A stretch of 64,000 bases of DNA from Alloscardovia macacae (GCF_002259705.1 NZ_MWWT01000005.1:62001-126000), one strand, 5' to 3'. Shown: positions 48,452-58,444, numbered from the stretch's first letter. Numbers and translations: made by a program. Notes: a model not told the origin generated them from the letters alone.

Positions 48452-51400
48452 ATGGAAAATGCGAATCAGGAAGCCGTAGCGGCTGCTTCTGTAGCGCAGG
48501 CCAGCGAACCGGCTGGAACTAGCGCATCGTCCGGTGAACCACAGTGGCGTTATAATGCCCAGCTGGCGCAGAAGATAGAAGAACACTGGCAGGAAAAGTG
48601 GGATACAGAGGGTACCTTCTGGGCAGCGAATGTCGAGGGGGATATGACTGATGGCGAGGGGAATCTCGCAGGAGACCGTAAGCCGTACTTTGTTATGGAC
48701 ATGTTCCCATACCCATCTGGGCGTGGTCTGCATGTGGGACATCCTCTGGGATACATAGCTACGGATGTGGTCTCGCGTTACCACCGCATGAAGGGTGAGA
48801 ATGTTCTTCATGCTCTCGGCTATGACGCATTCGGTCTTCCAGCTGAGCAGTTCGCAGTACAGACTGGTCAGCATCCGCGCATTACGACGGAAGAAAATAT
48901 AGCAAATATGCGTCGTCAGCTCCACCGTATGGGTCTGAGCCTGGATAACCGTCGTTCCTTCGCTACCATCGAGCCAGAATATGTGCACTGGACGCAGTGG
49001 ATTTTCACGCGCATTTTTAACTCGTGGTATGACGAGAACTTCGTGCGCGCAGACGGCGGTCGCGGTTCTGCGCGACCTATTAGTGAGCTCGTGGAGAAGC
49101 TTTCTGCGGGTACCGTGGAAGTTCCTCGCGTCGAGTCTGACGATGTGGCTGCTGGTGCTGCATGGAATGAGCTGAGCGCGAAGCAGCAGGATGCTGTGCT
49201 GAATGAGTTCCGTCTCGCCTACGTCTCGAAGTCTCCAGTGAACTGGTGCCCAGGCTTGGGGACTGTGCTCGCAAATGAAGAGGTGACAGCGGATGGTCGC
49301 TCGGAGCGTGGAAACTATCCTGTCTTCCAGCGTGAGCTGTCCCAGTGGTCCATGCGCATTACTGCTTATGGGCATCGTTTGATAGAAGACCTCGACACCA
49401 TAGACTGGCCAGATAAGGTAAAGTCTATGCAGCGTAACTGGATAGGTGAGTCTCACGGTGCTTCTGTGCATTTCGAGGTGCCGGTGTCTGATGGCTCAGA
49501 GTCTGCAGACCTTGAGGTGTATACGACCCGCGCAGATACTCTGTTCGGTACGACGTTCGCAGTTATAGCGGTAGATCATCCGCTCCTCGAGCATGTTCCA
49601 GCAGAATGGGCTGAGGATGTACCTGAGGCATGGCGCGGTGGATATGCGTCGTTAGGTGAGGCTGTGCGCGAGTACCGCCGTCAGGCTATGGCGAAGACGG
49701 CTATGGACCGCGTGGCCGATAACGGCGCGAAGACGGGCTTCTTCTCTGGTCTGTATGCTGTGAATCCTATTACGGGCGCTCAGATTCCTGTGTTCGTTTC
49801 GGACTACGTTCTCATGGGCTATGGAACGGGCGCTATTATGGCCGTGCCTGGTGGAGACGAGCGCGACTATGACTTTGCTGCAGCGTTCGGCCTGCCTGTG
49901 ATTTATACGGTCGAGCCGTCTGCTGAGTCTGGTGAGACGCTTGAGGCAGACTACGTGGGACAGAAGGCGTACACGTCTCATGACGGTACTGTGGTCAATT
50001 CTTCCGTCTCTTCCACACATGTGGGTGGCGTGAAGCTGGACCTTAATGGTATGGCCGTGGATGATGCCACTGCCGCAGCTATCGCCTGGCTCGAAGAGCA
50101 GGGAGTAGGACGCGGAAGCGTATCCTACCGTCTGCGTGACTGGCTCTTTAGCCGTCAGCGCTACTGGGGTGAGCCATTCCCTATCGTCTACGATGAGGAG
50201 GGAGTCGCGCACACTATCCCAGATAGCATGCTGCCACTGAATCTGCCAGATGTGCCAGACTACAGCCCACGCACGTATGATCCTATGGATAGTGATACAG
50301 AACCGGAAGCTCCACTGAGCCGTAACACCGAGTGGGTGAATGTGACTCTCGACCTCGGGGACGGTCCACGCCAGTACCGTCGCGATACGAATACCATGCC
50401 GCAGTGGGCAGGATCGTGCTGGTACTACATGCGCTATACGGATCCGAAGAACTCCGATGCCATGGTGTCTTCTGCCGAGTATGACTACTGGCTGGGAGCG
50501 AACCATAATGCGACCGCTGGCGAATCTGGCGGTGTAGACCTCTACGTCGGTGGTGTGGAGCATGCAGTTCTGCATCTTCTGTATGCGCGCTTCTGGCATA
50601 AGGTACTCTTCGACCTTGGTGTGGTGAGCACTCCAGAGCCATTCCATAAGCTCTTTAACCAGGGATACATTCAGGCCTACGCCTATACGGATGAGCGCGG
50701 ACAGTATGTGCCTGCAGCAGAGGTGGACGAAGTGCCAGGAGCGGATGGGTCCGTCGAGTACGAGTGGAATGGTCAGAAGGTAAACCGTGAATTCGGTAAG
50801 ATGGGTAAGAGCCTGAAGAATATTATTACCCCAGATGACATGTATGACGAGTATGGTGCAGATACCTTCCGCCTGTACGAAATGAGCATGGGGCCGCTGG
50901 ATGAGTCTCGTCCATGGAACACGCGAAATGTTATCGGTTCTCAGCGCTTCCTACAGCGTCTGTGGCGTAACGTCATCGACGAAGAAACCGGTGCAGTGGT
51001 GGTGACGGAAGATGAGCTGGATGAAAAGACAGCAAAGCTTCTGAATAACACCATCGTGGCAGTAACCGAAGAGATGGAGAATATGCGTCCAAACACGACC
51101 ATATCGAAGCTCATCGTTCTGAATAATCACCTCACGTCTCTAAATGGTGTGCCACGTGCAGCCGTCGAGCCACTGATTCTCATGCTCGCGCCTATAGCTC
51201 CACACATCTGCGAAGAGCTATGGAGCAAGCTTGGTCATGAGAAGTCTCTCTCGAATGCGCCATGGCCAGTGGCAGATGAGCGATTCGTGGGACACGATAC
51301 TGTCACTGCAGTAGTCCAGATTAAGGGTAAGGTTCGTGGAAAGCTCGAGGTTAGCACAGACATTAGTGCTGAAGAGCTCGAAGCACAGGCTCTGGCACTG

Positions 51401-51490
51401 CCGAGCATCGTCGAGCGTCTCGGTGGAGTGGCCCCACGTAAGGTCATCGTGAAGGCTCCACGCATCGTATCCATCGTTCCGGGTGAATAA
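48452..51490 (+). CDS. leuS: Leucyl-tRNA synthetase
   Basis: 1012 residues, longer than E. coli (860) by an Ala-rich N-terminal extension and insertions in the editing domain. It charges tRNA-Leu. The HIGH motif is HVGHPLGYIA and the KMSKS motif is KMGKSLKN; the CP1 editing domain lies between. The frame is open to 48377, but ATG 48452 starts a plausible protein (MENANQEA). Its leader (48271-48451) has a 6-bp hairpin near 48326-48345 but no T-box motif. GGTCAATTCTT occurs within the gene at 49993. Confidence 0.95.
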   Translation: MENANQEAVAAASVAQASEPAGTSASSGEPQWRYNAQLAQKIEEHWQEKWDTEGTFWAANVEGDMTDGEGNLAGDRKPYFVMDMFPYPSGRGLHVGHPLGYIATDVVSRYHRMKGENVLHALGYDAFGLPAEQFAVQTGQHPRITTEENIANMRRQLHRMGLSLDNRRSFATIEPEYVHWTQWIFTRIFNSWYDENFVRADGGRGSARPISELVEKLSAGTVEVPRVESDDVAAGAAWNELSAKQQDAVLNEFRLAYVSKSPVNWCPGLGTVLANEEVTADGRSERGNYPVFQRELSQWSMRITAYGHRLIEDLDTIDWPDKVKSMQRNWIGESHGASVHFEVPVSDGSESADLEVYTTRADTLFGTTFAVIAVDHPLLEHVPAEWAEDVPEAWRGGYASLGEAVREYRRQAMAKTAMDRVADNGAKTGFFSGLYAVNPITGAQIPVFVSDYVLMGYGTGAIMAVPGGDERDYDFAAAFGLPVIYTVEPSAESGETLEADYVGQKAYTSHDGTVVNSSVSSTHVGGVKLDLNGMAVDDATAAAIAWLEEQGVGRGSVSYRLRDWLFSRQRYWGEPFPIVYDEEGVAHTIPDSMLPLNLPDVPDYSPRTYDPMDSDTEPEAPLSRNTEWVNVTLDLGDGPRQYRRDTNTMPQWAGSCWYYMRYTDPKNSDAMVSSAEYDYWLGANHNATAGESGGVDLYVGGVEHAVLHLLYARFWHKVLFDLGVVSTPEPFHKLFNQGYIQAYAYTDERGQYVPAAEVDEVPGADGSVEYEWNGQKVNREFGKMGKSLKNIITPDDMYDEYGADTFRLYEMSMGPLDESRPWNTRNVIGSQRFLQRLWRNVIDEETGAVVVTEDELDEKTAKLLNNTIVAVTEEMENMRPNTTISKLIVLNNHLTSLNGVPRAAVEPLILMLAPIAPHICEELWSKLGHEKSLSNAPWPVADERFVGHDTVTAVVQIKGKVRGKLEVSTDISAEELEAQALALPSIVERLGGVAPRKVIVKAPRIVSIVPGE

Positions 51491-51503
51491 TCTATGAACT
51501 GCT

Positions 51504-51549
51504 AAAAAGTGGGTGGGCTACTTTCTTCGGAAAGTGGCCCACTTTTCGT
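51504..51549 (+). terminator. Terminator of leuS with UUCG tetraloop
   Basis: AAAAGTGGG...CCCACTTTT (51505-51513 with 51538-51546) encloses ACTTTC/GAAAGT closed by a TTCG loop between C and G, the very stable cUUCGg form. TTTTC ends it. Confidence 0.88.
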
Positions 51550-51628
51550 ATGACTTTTCGTATGGATGTTCGACTCGTCTGTACGATATGGGGATAACTG
51601 GGAGGTTATCTTCCTATATATGACACGG

Positions 51629-51637
51629 TTATCCACA
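51629..51637 (+). other. Consensus DnaA box upstream of comEA
   Basis: TTATCCACA matches the strict DnaA box. A one-mismatch copy, CTATCCACA, lies at 51703-51711 just inside comEA. Two sites are too few for an origin and no dnaA or dnaN is nearby; the role, if any, would be regulatory or titrating. Confidence 0.35.
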
Positions 51638-51696
51638 TCGGGTCACATATGCTTCTCACGCTCGTCATCTCAGGAAGAATATGGCAGGGTAGGAGT

Positions 51697-52461
51697 ATGA
51701 CACTATCCACAGATGACGTTCTTCAGGAACTGCGCACTGTTTCTCCGACAGACAGTGTAGACAGCCTGCTCGTACGGGGAGCTCTAGCTCCAGGGCGAGT
51801 AGAGGCTGACAGTGCTGCGCGTTCATCATCGAGTGCCTCATTTGGTGCAGATCGACGCCGCAGGCATGCAGCTTCTGGCTCTTCATCACTGTGGACCGCG
51901 CTCTTTCGTGGACGTGTCACTTCTGAACACGCATCTGGACGCAGATATAGGCTTCCTCATGTGCTCGGTTCTCCGCTCTATGGCGCTGTAGCCATACTTA
52001 TTCTCATCCTCGCTCTCAGCACGAGTCTGACTCTGCTTCTCATCCAGGCTGTGAATATCTCTCGTCTGGATACTCCTGCTGTGCATAGCGTCGCTATCGC
52101 AGCCTCGGAAGAGAAGAAAGAACAGGCGCCTGCACCGCAGACTCCGGTGGAAGCTCCGGCTCAGTCTCTGGCACTGCCTCAGCCGCAGGGCGCTTCAGCA
52201 CCTGCTGCACCATCTGCACCGGCTGCACCATCTGCAGACCCAGCGCCTGTGTCCGCTCCAGAGGCTGCGGGCGTGAATGTGAATACTGCGAGTAAGGAAG
52301 AATTGGAACAGATACCGGGTGTAGGCCCCGTCACAGCACAGCGTATCCTCGACTACCGTACGGCGCACGGCGCATTCTCGAGCATAGACCAGCTCACGCG
52401 TGTATCCGGAATCGGTACGAAAACGCTAGAAAAGATGAGGAACCATGTTCGCGTTCAGTAA
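51697..52461 (+). CDS. comEA: ComEA-like helix-hairpin-helix DNA-binding protein
   Basis: 254 residues. A polar N-terminal ~85, a membrane segment (GAVAILILILALSTSLTLLLI), a Pro/Ala-rich linker and a C-terminal tandem helix-hairpin-helix domain (VNVNTASKEELEQIPGVGPV). ComEA binds incoming DNA outside the membrane in competent bacteria. Start 51697 is chosen near AGGGTAGGAG; the frame is open to 51649. It overlaps comEC by 17 bases, so the two are coupled. Confidence 0.9.
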   Translation: MTLSTDDVLQELRTVSPTDSVDSLLVRGALAPGRVEADSAARSSSSASFGADRRRRHAASGSSSLWTALFRGRVTSEHASGRRYRLPHVLGSPLYGAVAILILILALSTSLTLLLIQAVNISRLDTPAVHSVAIAASEEKKEQAPAPQTPVEAPAQSLALPQPQGASAPAAPSAPAAPSADPAPVSAPEAAGVNVNTASKEELEQIPGVGPVTAQRILDYRTAHGAFSSIDQLTRVSGIGTKTLEKMRNHVRVQ

Positions 52462-54205
52462 GCATGATATCCGCATCCTCTTCGCCGCACTGCTCGCATG
52501 GACCACAGCCGCACTAACTCTGTCCGGTCTCGTCTCGCATGCAGTCCTGCTGACGGGAGTGGGACTACTCAGCCTCATGGGTGTAGTGCTCTGCATGCTC
52601 CCCTTGAGTAATCCTCTCCTCGCACCGCTCCAGCATATCTCTCAGCTCAGCATGCTCTACGCATGCGTTATCCTGAGTGTGCTGTGCAGCTGTGTCGTAC
52701 AGGATGCATTCAGCCGAGCGGACATCCAGTCCGAGCTCAGCACAGTGCATGCCCAGACTGTGAGTGCACGCGTGACGATCACGAGTCCTTTGCTCGCCTC
52801 GTCTCTGCGCGGATTCACCTGTTCGGTGGAAGCCACAGCACAGGAACTTACAGTACGTGGTATAGCACAAGGAAGCAGGCGGACCATGCGGATATTCGCG
52901 CGCTCGCCGACGGACTGCGTACTCCAGCGTGGAGCTACGTATAATATCCGCGGAAGTATACAGTTTTCGACGTATGGTCGAGGTGCCTGGGTGCTCCATC
53001 TCGATCATGCAGAACGCATAAAGCCAGCATCCATGCTCGACACCTTCGTCGAGCACCTCCATACGCGATTTCTCGACCAGACATCGCGCCTGGATACGCA
53101 GGGAGCCATTCTCGTTCCTGGCGTGACGATGGGAGTAATGGGACATGATGTCTTAAATCCGTCGACGGCCATTATCTCGTCCTCGTCATCCCCCTCCGGT
53201 TCTCTAGAAAATCCAGGAAGCGATACGACTACACAGAAAGGTTCTGACGAAGTCTCACCGGACGGCACGAACATAGTGCGAAAGACCTCGGGGAAGTCCT
53301 CGGGTGCGTCTGCGAGGAAAACCGTCGCGCGCGAAGCGAAGAAAATAAAAGAAGCTTTCCGCGTGGCGGGGATCATGCATGTGCTCGCCGTGTCTGGTGG
53401 ACATTTCGCGCTCGCTGTCAGCCTCGTCACGTGGGTGATGAAGCGTATGCGCGCGCCTCGAGTGCTTCGCGCTGCCGCTATGATAGCTGCAGACATACTC
53501 CTTTACATCATCATGTATCCCTCAGATTCCATTCTGCGTGCCTTTATCATGGGATTTTTTAGCGCTGGGTACGTCTACTTCGGTAGGAGAGCAGATTCCG
53601 TATCCGCGCTGTCCTGGACTATCCTCTGTCTTCTCTTCGTGGACCCATCCTATGCGCTCAGCGTGGGTTTTTCTCTCTCGTGTGCAGCTGTCCTCGGTAT
53701 CATCCTCTGGAGCGGCTGGATAACGCGTGGGCTTGAGCACTTTCTTCCTCACCGTCTCGCAGGGGCGTGCGCGGTGACTCTGGCCGCACATGTGGTGACT
53801 CTTCCTATCTCGTTACTTATATCCCCATCCATCCCGGTCTATGCTGTCGTGGCGAACGTACTCATCGCTGTGCCTATGGATGTGGCCACGGTATGTGGTC
53901 TTCTCGGTCTCGTTTTTTCGTGGTGCGTTCCGGTACTCGGATATGCGTGCGTGTGGGTATCGAGCCAGTGCACATCTCTGATGGTGATGCTTGCATACTG
54001 GGTGAGTTCCTGGCCTTATGCACAGGTGGATATGAGTCCGTGGCAGCTCGGAGTGGGCTATATGGTTATTCTCGTCAGTGGGGGTGTGGTGTGGCGGTTC
54101 TGGGCGTGGTATGCAGATGCTCACGCGTATGAGCGCGAATACCGTGAGCCTGTGAAAGAGCGCTGGGTAGCGTGGTGGAAGGAAACGCTTGACATGTTCC
54201 GCTAG
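52445..54205 (+). CDS. comEC: ComEC/Rec2-type DNA uptake membrane protein
   Basis: 586 residues with about ten membrane segments. The competence core begins at MHVLAVSGGHFALAV and continues through ADILLYIIMYPSDSILRAF. Just before it is an unusual ~70-residue Ser/Gly/Lys-rich low-complexity segment (about 235-300). The C-terminal metallo-beta-lactamase-like nuclease domain of the ~750-residue homologues is missing: no HxHxDH motif is present. Short forms are common in actinobacteria. It would form the inner membrane channel for single-stranded DNA. Confidence 0.9.
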   Translation: MFAFSKHDIRILFAALLAWTTAALTLSGLVSHAVLLTGVGLLSLMGVVLCMLPLSNPLLAPLQHISQLSMLYACVILSVLCSCVVQDAFSRADIQSELSTVHAQTVSARVTITSPLLASSLRGFTCSVEATAQELTVRGIAQGSRRTMRIFARSPTDCVLQRGATYNIRGSIQFSTYGRGAWVLHLDHAERIKPASMLDTFVEHLHTRFLDQTSRLDTQGAILVPGVTMGVMGHDVLNPSTAIISSSSSPSGSLENPGSDTTTQKGSDEVSPDGTNIVRKTSGKSSGASARKTVAREAKKIKEAFRVAGIMHVLAVSGGHFALAVSLVTWVMKRMRAPRVLRAAAMIAADILLYIIMYPSDSILRAFIMGFFSAGYVYFGRRADSVSALSWTILCLLFVDPSYALSVGFSLSCAAVLGIILWSGWITRGLEHFLPHRLAGACAVTLAAHVVTLPISLLISPSIPVYAVVANVLIAVPMDVATVCGLLGLVFSWCVPVLGYACVWVSSQCTSLMVMLAYWVSSWPYAQVDMSPWQLGVGYMVILVSGGVVWRFWAWYADAHAYEREYREPVKERWVAWWKETLDMFR

Positions 54206-54268
54206 GAGCATTCAGGTAGCGGTTAGACTAAGATAGTTTTCGGACAGCCTAGGATAAGGAATGGAAGC

Positions 54269-55255
54269 ATGGGGTCGAGTGCAGTATATGTGGTGAATGG
54301 AGGAGATGAGTATCTCAATGGCCAGATGCTCAGCAAGCTTCTTCATGACATGAGCGCTGAACTGCCTGACATGGAACGCATGGACCTCGATGCAGGTTCC
54401 GCGAGTGCGTATGACTTCATCGAGGCAGCCAGTCCGTCCCTTTTTTCGGATGGCGCTATCGTTCTCGTGGATAACCTCGAGAACTGCTCAGATAGTTTGT
54501 CTGACGCTTTAGAACAATTTTCTCTCGAGCACAAAAACCGTACTCGAGGAGACTCCGTCGTCATCTGCCGGAAGAATCCTGGGCAGAAGGGCATGGGGCA
54601 TGTGAACCGCTTAAAGAAAGCGGGGGCGAATATCATCTCTGTACCTCAGCTGAAAAATGACAGAGACTATAAGTCGTTCATCACTGGTGAGTGCGAACGC
54701 TATGGACGTTTTATGACGGCGGATGCCATAGTACTCCTGACAGGAGTACTCTCTGGGCAGACAGGAGCGATGGCAGCCATGTGCCATCAGCTGTGCATGG
54801 ACTTCGACGAGAATCCTATTACGGCTCAGACTGTCTCGCTGTATATGCTGAATAATCCTCAGGTGACAGGATTCGCTGTGGCAGATAAGGCTCTGGCAGG
54901 TAATGTAGCTGGAGCCGTGGTAGATATGCGTAATGCTGTAGCGCAGGGTATAGCTGAGATAGCCATTCTCGGTGCTCTCGCGTCTAATTTACGATCCATA
55001 GCGAAAGTGGCAGCTGTAGAGTCTGGGCAAGTGAGTAAAGACGATGCCCATATGACAAATACGTGGGTATATAACAAAGCCAAAGCGCATCTCCGTGGCT
55101 GGACGTCTACTGGACTCGGACGTGCCATACAGATGTGCGCGTGGGCAGATGAACAGTGTAAAACGTCGGGCACTGATCCGCTTTATGCAGTCGAAAAAAC
55201 CATAGAATGCATAGCATCCCAAGGACGTGTGACAGTGGAAGGAATGAATACGTGA
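54269..55255 (+). CDS. holA: DNA polymerase III delta subunit
   Basis: 328 residues, HolA family. Delta opens the sliding clamp within the clamp loader. The family features are low in motif content: an AAA-like N-terminal part from VYVVNGGDEYLNGQML, VLVDNLENC, and C-terminal helices with LGRAIQMCAWADEQ. comEC-holA adjacency is widespread in bacteria and supports the call. Its stop overlaps the tsaE start by one base. Confidence 0.9.
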   Translation: MGSSAVYVVNGGDEYLNGQMLSKLLHDMSAELPDMERMDLDAGSASAYDFIEAASPSLFSDGAIVLVDNLENCSDSLSDALEQFSLEHKNRTRGDSVVICRKNPGQKGMGHVNRLKKAGANIISVPQLKNDRDYKSFITGECERYGRFMTADAIVLLTGVLSGQTGAMAAMCHQLCMDFDENPITAQTVSLYMLNNPQVTGFAVADKALAGNVAGAVVDMRNAVAQGIAEIAILGALASNLRSIAKVAAVESGQVSKDDAHMTNTWVYNKAKAHLRGWTSTGLGRAIQMCAWADEQCKTSGTDPLYAVEKTIECIASQGRVTVEGMNT

Positions 55256-55857
55256 TGCAGATGGCTGAAGGAATTCTCCGAGTAGACGTACCTACTGCTG
55301 AGGATATGCAGCATCTAGGAGAGCTCGTAGCAGGGGCACTTCACGGATCTGACGTCGTCGTGCTTTCGGGGCCTTTAGGAGCGGGAAAGACTACTTTTAC
55401 TCAGGGCATAGGAACGGGGCTTCAGATAGATGAACCCGTAGTATCTCCTACATTTACCATCGCGAGAGAAATGGATGGGCGCTTTAGCGGGGGACTGCAC
55501 GCTCATCTCGTTCATGTGGATGCCTACCGTCTTCCAGGCTCTGATAATGATGACGCTATGTATAGTGGTTCACAGAATGCAGTCAACAGGCTGCTCGATG
55601 AGCTCGAGTCACTCGGTCTGGATGAGATTCTCGAGGCGCCGGACGATGATACGGTTATCCTCATCGAATGGGGATCTATGATGGCTTCAGTACTCGCTCC
55701 TGAGCGCCTCGAGATAGACATAGACCGCAGTGTGGATAATGAAGAAAGTCCATGTGCGTCAGATGAACTCACGAGTAATGGTACACGCCGAGTGACTTTG
55801 CGTGCGGTGGGACTATCCTGGCAGTCGAGGCTCGAGTCCATAGCTCAAAAATGGTAA
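55255..55857 (+). CDS. tsaE: tRNA t6A biosynthesis ATPase TsaE
   Basis: 200 residues. The Walker A motif is GPLGAGKTTFTQG, followed by the TsaE-specific SPTFTIAREM and HVDAYRL segments. With TsaB and TsaD it makes N6-threonylcarbamoyladenosine at tRNA position 37. An acidic ~25-residue stretch and C-terminal tail extend it. ATG 55255 overlaps the holA stop; an upstream in-frame start at 55207 would lie deep in holA. It overlaps tsaB by 7 bases. Confidence 0.93.
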   Translation: MQMAEGILRVDVPTAEDMQHLGELVAGALHGSDVVVLSGPLGAGKTTFTQGIGTGLQIDEPVVSPTFTIAREMDGRFSGGLHAHLVHVDAYRLPGSDNDDAMYSGSQNAVNRLLDELESLGLDEILEAPDDDTVILIEWGSMMASVLAPERLEIDIDRSVDNEESPCASDELTSNGTRRVTLRAVGLSWQSRLESIAQKW

Positions 55858-56765
55858 AGCATCACACAAAAGAAGATAACGGAAAACGTATGACACATAT
55901 AGAAGCAGCACATATGGCACAAGCCCTTCACATGGGATTCGATGCAGACGTGGTGACGAGCCTATATAGCTCGCCGACGCTGGTTATCGATACGTCGTTC
56001 GGAGCTATTGTGGGAGTCGTGGGATATACTCCCGTCTATGAAGCAGATTCGCGCTCGCATGTGGAACTTCTCCAGCCATGCATCGCTCAGGTCATCGATG
56101 AAGCGGGACTTCAGGCAGCAGATATTCAGCGCGTGGTGGTCGGTACAGGTCCAGCACCTTTTACAGGGCTGAGAGCAGGAATAGTCGCGGCCCGTGCGCT
56201 GGCTTATGCTATGGGGGCTGAACTTCTCGGAATGAATGTCCTCGACGTACAGAGCACGTGGAATCGCATAGAGCGAGCAAATATGATGCAGTTCGCTGGC
56301 CATGAGAAGGATAATCTGGTGGTGCATTATACCCTGGCGGTAAACGATGCCCGGCGTAAGCAGCTCTATTATGCTCTGTATGATGATACAGGACGTGAAG
56401 TGCTCCCTATGGATATAGCCCCGGCTGACCACATCGCTGAGAAGATTCATGGCGTACTAGACATGTATCTCTCTGATGAAAGTTCTGATACAGTCGTGGA
56501 CGTTATAGGACATGGTGCCGTGAAGTACGCTACGTCCTGGCAGTCACTTCCGGTGGGGGAGGTACGGGAAGAATCCGTTCTTCACGATGCAGGTGCTGCT
56601 GGACTGGGGATTTTCGCAGCAGCTGCGGTGATGCGTCAGATACAGGGTAAAGATGTGAGCACAGAGCCGCTATATCTGCGTCGTCCAGATGTGACCATTC
56701 CTGCGCCGAGCAAGCATATACTGGGGCAGACCGAGCTCTCTATTCCTGTGGGTGGAAAAGAGTAA
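55851..56765 (+). CDS. tsaB: t6A biosynthesis protein TsaB
   Basis: 304 residues, longer than E. coli TsaB (231) with a ~40-residue N-terminal region. The ASKHA fold is visible from TLVIDTSFGAIVGVVGY and VVVGTGPAPFTGLRAGI. TsaB is the non-catalytic partner of TsaD. The ATG at 55851 lies inside the end of tsaE; a second candidate is ATG 55890. The stop overlaps the rimI start by one base. Confidence 0.92.
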   Translation: MVKHHTKEDNGKRMTHIEAAHMAQALHMGFDADVVTSLYSSPTLVIDTSFGAIVGVVGYTPVYEADSRSHVELLQPCIAQVIDEAGLQAADIQRVVVGTGPAPFTGLRAGIVAARALAYAMGAELLGMNVLDVQSTWNRIERANMMQFAGHEKDNLVVHYTLAVNDARRKQLYYALYDDTGREVLPMDIAPADHIAEKIHGVLDMYLSDESSDTVVDVIGHGAVKYATSWQSLPVGEVREESVLHDAGAAGLGIFAAAAVMRQIQGKDVSTEPLYLRRPDVTIPAPSKHILGQTELSIPVGGKE

Positions 56766-57319
56766 TGGCCGAGGATAGGGCGAACAAGGAAGATTCCCTC
56801 GCTGAGGAGCTGCCTCTCTTTTATGAGTGGCTGAACCTTGATGACGTCGATGAGCAGGACGTGACGACTATAGCGAGGCTCGAAACGGAGCTCTTCGGTC
56901 TGGGTGCATGGAGCGAAGCTGCAGTCCAGCAGGAGCTGCAGGCGTCTTCACGATATTATGCTGTCGCTCGAGATAAGAAGAGCGTGATAGGATATGCCGG
57001 GATATGGTTTGATGGCGAGGATGCTCAGATCATGACCATAGGTGTAGCGTCATCCTATCAAGGTCGGCACGTAGGGACTGCGCTGATGGGCATACTCACA
57101 GAAAAGGCACGTTCTCTCGGTGCTAGGCGTATGCTTCTCGAAGTGGCCACAGATAACGAGCCTGCTCTGGCTGTATATAAGTCAGCAGGATTTGAACAGA
57201 TAGGACTACGCAAAAGGTACTATCAGCCGGAGAATAAGGATGCTTATGTCATGGCCTGTGTACTTCGTGCTGGTGAATCAGTACGAGGGAATCCTGTAGG
57301 TTTTAGCATTCCGGAATAA
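56765..57319 (+). CDS. rimI: Ribosomal-protein-alanine N-acetyltransferase RimI
   Basis: 184 residues, GNAT fold. IGVASSYQGRHVGTALM is the acetyl-CoA binding motif A and LLEVATDNEPALAVYKSAGF motif B. RimI acetylates S18 in E. coli, though broader targets are known. Its place between tsaB and tsaD is conserved in many bacteria. The ~25-residue acidic start is an extension. Confidence 0.92.
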   Translation: MAEDRANKEDSLAEELPLFYEWLNLDDVDEQDVTTIARLETELFGLGAWSEAAVQQELQASSRYYAVARDKKSVIGYAGIWFDGEDAQIMTIGVASSYQGRHVGTALMGILTEKARSLGARRMLLEVATDNEPALAVYKSAGFEQIGLRKRYYQPENKDAYVMACVLRAGESVRGNPVGFSIPE

Positions 57320-57364
57320 TGAATCTGAAGTGTACGAGTCTGAAGAGTGATGAGGATAAGGAAT

Positions 57365-58411
57365 ATGAGTGAACCAGTAATCTTAGGAATAGAATCTACG
57401 TGTGATGAGACTGCAGCAGCTGTGGTACGCGGTAAGACTCTTGTGTCGAATGTGGTGGCTTCCTCGATGAACGAGCATGCGCGCTATGGTGGAGTAATCC
57501 CTGAGATAGCATCGCGTGCGCATGCAGAGGCTTTTGTGCCCGTCGTATCTCAGGCATTAGCAGATGCACAGATGGACATCAGTGATGTGGATGCTATAGC
57601 AGTGTCTGCAGGACCCGGACTGGCAGGATGCCTCGCGGTGGGAGTGTCTGGAGCAAAATCTCTCGCATGGGCTGCGAATAAGCCGCTCTATGGTATTAAT
57701 CATGTCATAGGACATGTGGCAGTGACACAGCTTCAGTTTGGAGACGTTCCAGAAAATACACTCGCGCTCATCGTCTCTGGCGGTCACACGTCTATTCTGC
57801 GTGTGGGGGATATCGCTACAGATGTGTCAGTGATAGGTACGACGCTGGATGATGCGGCGGGAGAGTGCTTTGATAAGGTGGCTCGTTTGCTCGGATTCCC
57901 TTATCCAGGTGGACCGCATATCGACCGTCATGCGCAAAGTGGTGACCCTCATGCGCTACGCGTGCCGCAAGGACTCACTCAAGGGAAAGCAGCTGCAGCT
58001 CATCCATATGACTTCAGCTTCTCGGGTGTAAAGACTGCTGTAGCCAGGTGGATAGAGTCAGAAAGTGCTAAGGGGCATGAGATTCCTGTCGACGATGTCT
58101 GCGCTGCGCTGGCGGACTCTGTCGCTACGGTACTGTCAAAGAAGACGATGGCTGCTGCGGAAAAGTTCGGGGCTGATACAGTCATCGTGGGTGGTGGATT
58201 TAGCGCAAACTCGCAGCTGCGCGAGGCCCTTCGTCAGTCTGGTGTGGACCACGGTATCGATGTGCGTATCCCTGAGCTGAAGCTATGTACAGATAATGGT
58301 GCCATGGTAGCTATGCTGGGGTCGAATCTGGTTAGCGCTGGCGTGAAACCGTCGAGTATGGACTTTTCTATCGATTCTTCGATGAGCCTGAATACCATCT
58401 GCATGGAGTAG
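57365..58411 (+). CDS. tsaD: tRNA threonylcarbamoyltransferase TsaD
   Basis: 348 residues. The catalytic subunit of t6A synthesis. LGIESTCDETAAAVV, the metal-binding INHVIGHVAV pair of His, SGGHTSI and the C-terminal LCTDNGAMVAMLG are all conserved. ATG 57365 follows ATAAGGA; the frame is open to 57347. Last gene of the tsaE-tsaB-rimI-tsaD group. Confidence 0.97.
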   Translation: MSEPVILGIESTCDETAAAVVRGKTLVSNVVASSMNEHARYGGVIPEIASRAHAEAFVPVVSQALADAQMDISDVDAIAVSAGPGLAGCLAVGVSGAKSLAWAANKPLYGINHVIGHVAVTQLQFGDVPENTLALIVSGGHTSILRVGDIATDVSVIGTTLDDAAGECFDKVARLLGFPYPGGPHIDRHAQSGDPHALRVPQGLTQGKAAAAHPYDFSFSGVKTAVARWIESESAKGHEIPVDDVCAALADSVATVLSKKTMAAAEKFGADTVIVGGGFSANSQLREALRQSGVDHGIDVRIPELKLCTDNGAMVAMLGSNLVSAGVKPSSMDFSIDSSMSLNTICME

Positions 58412-58444
58412 GACTAGGAGCAGGGAGCGACTGGTGGAACTAGG

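Noticed and set aside
51601-51711. Possible replication origin around the DnaA boxes
   Set aside because: Only two sites, no AT-rich unwinding stretch and no dnaA, dnaN or recF nearby.
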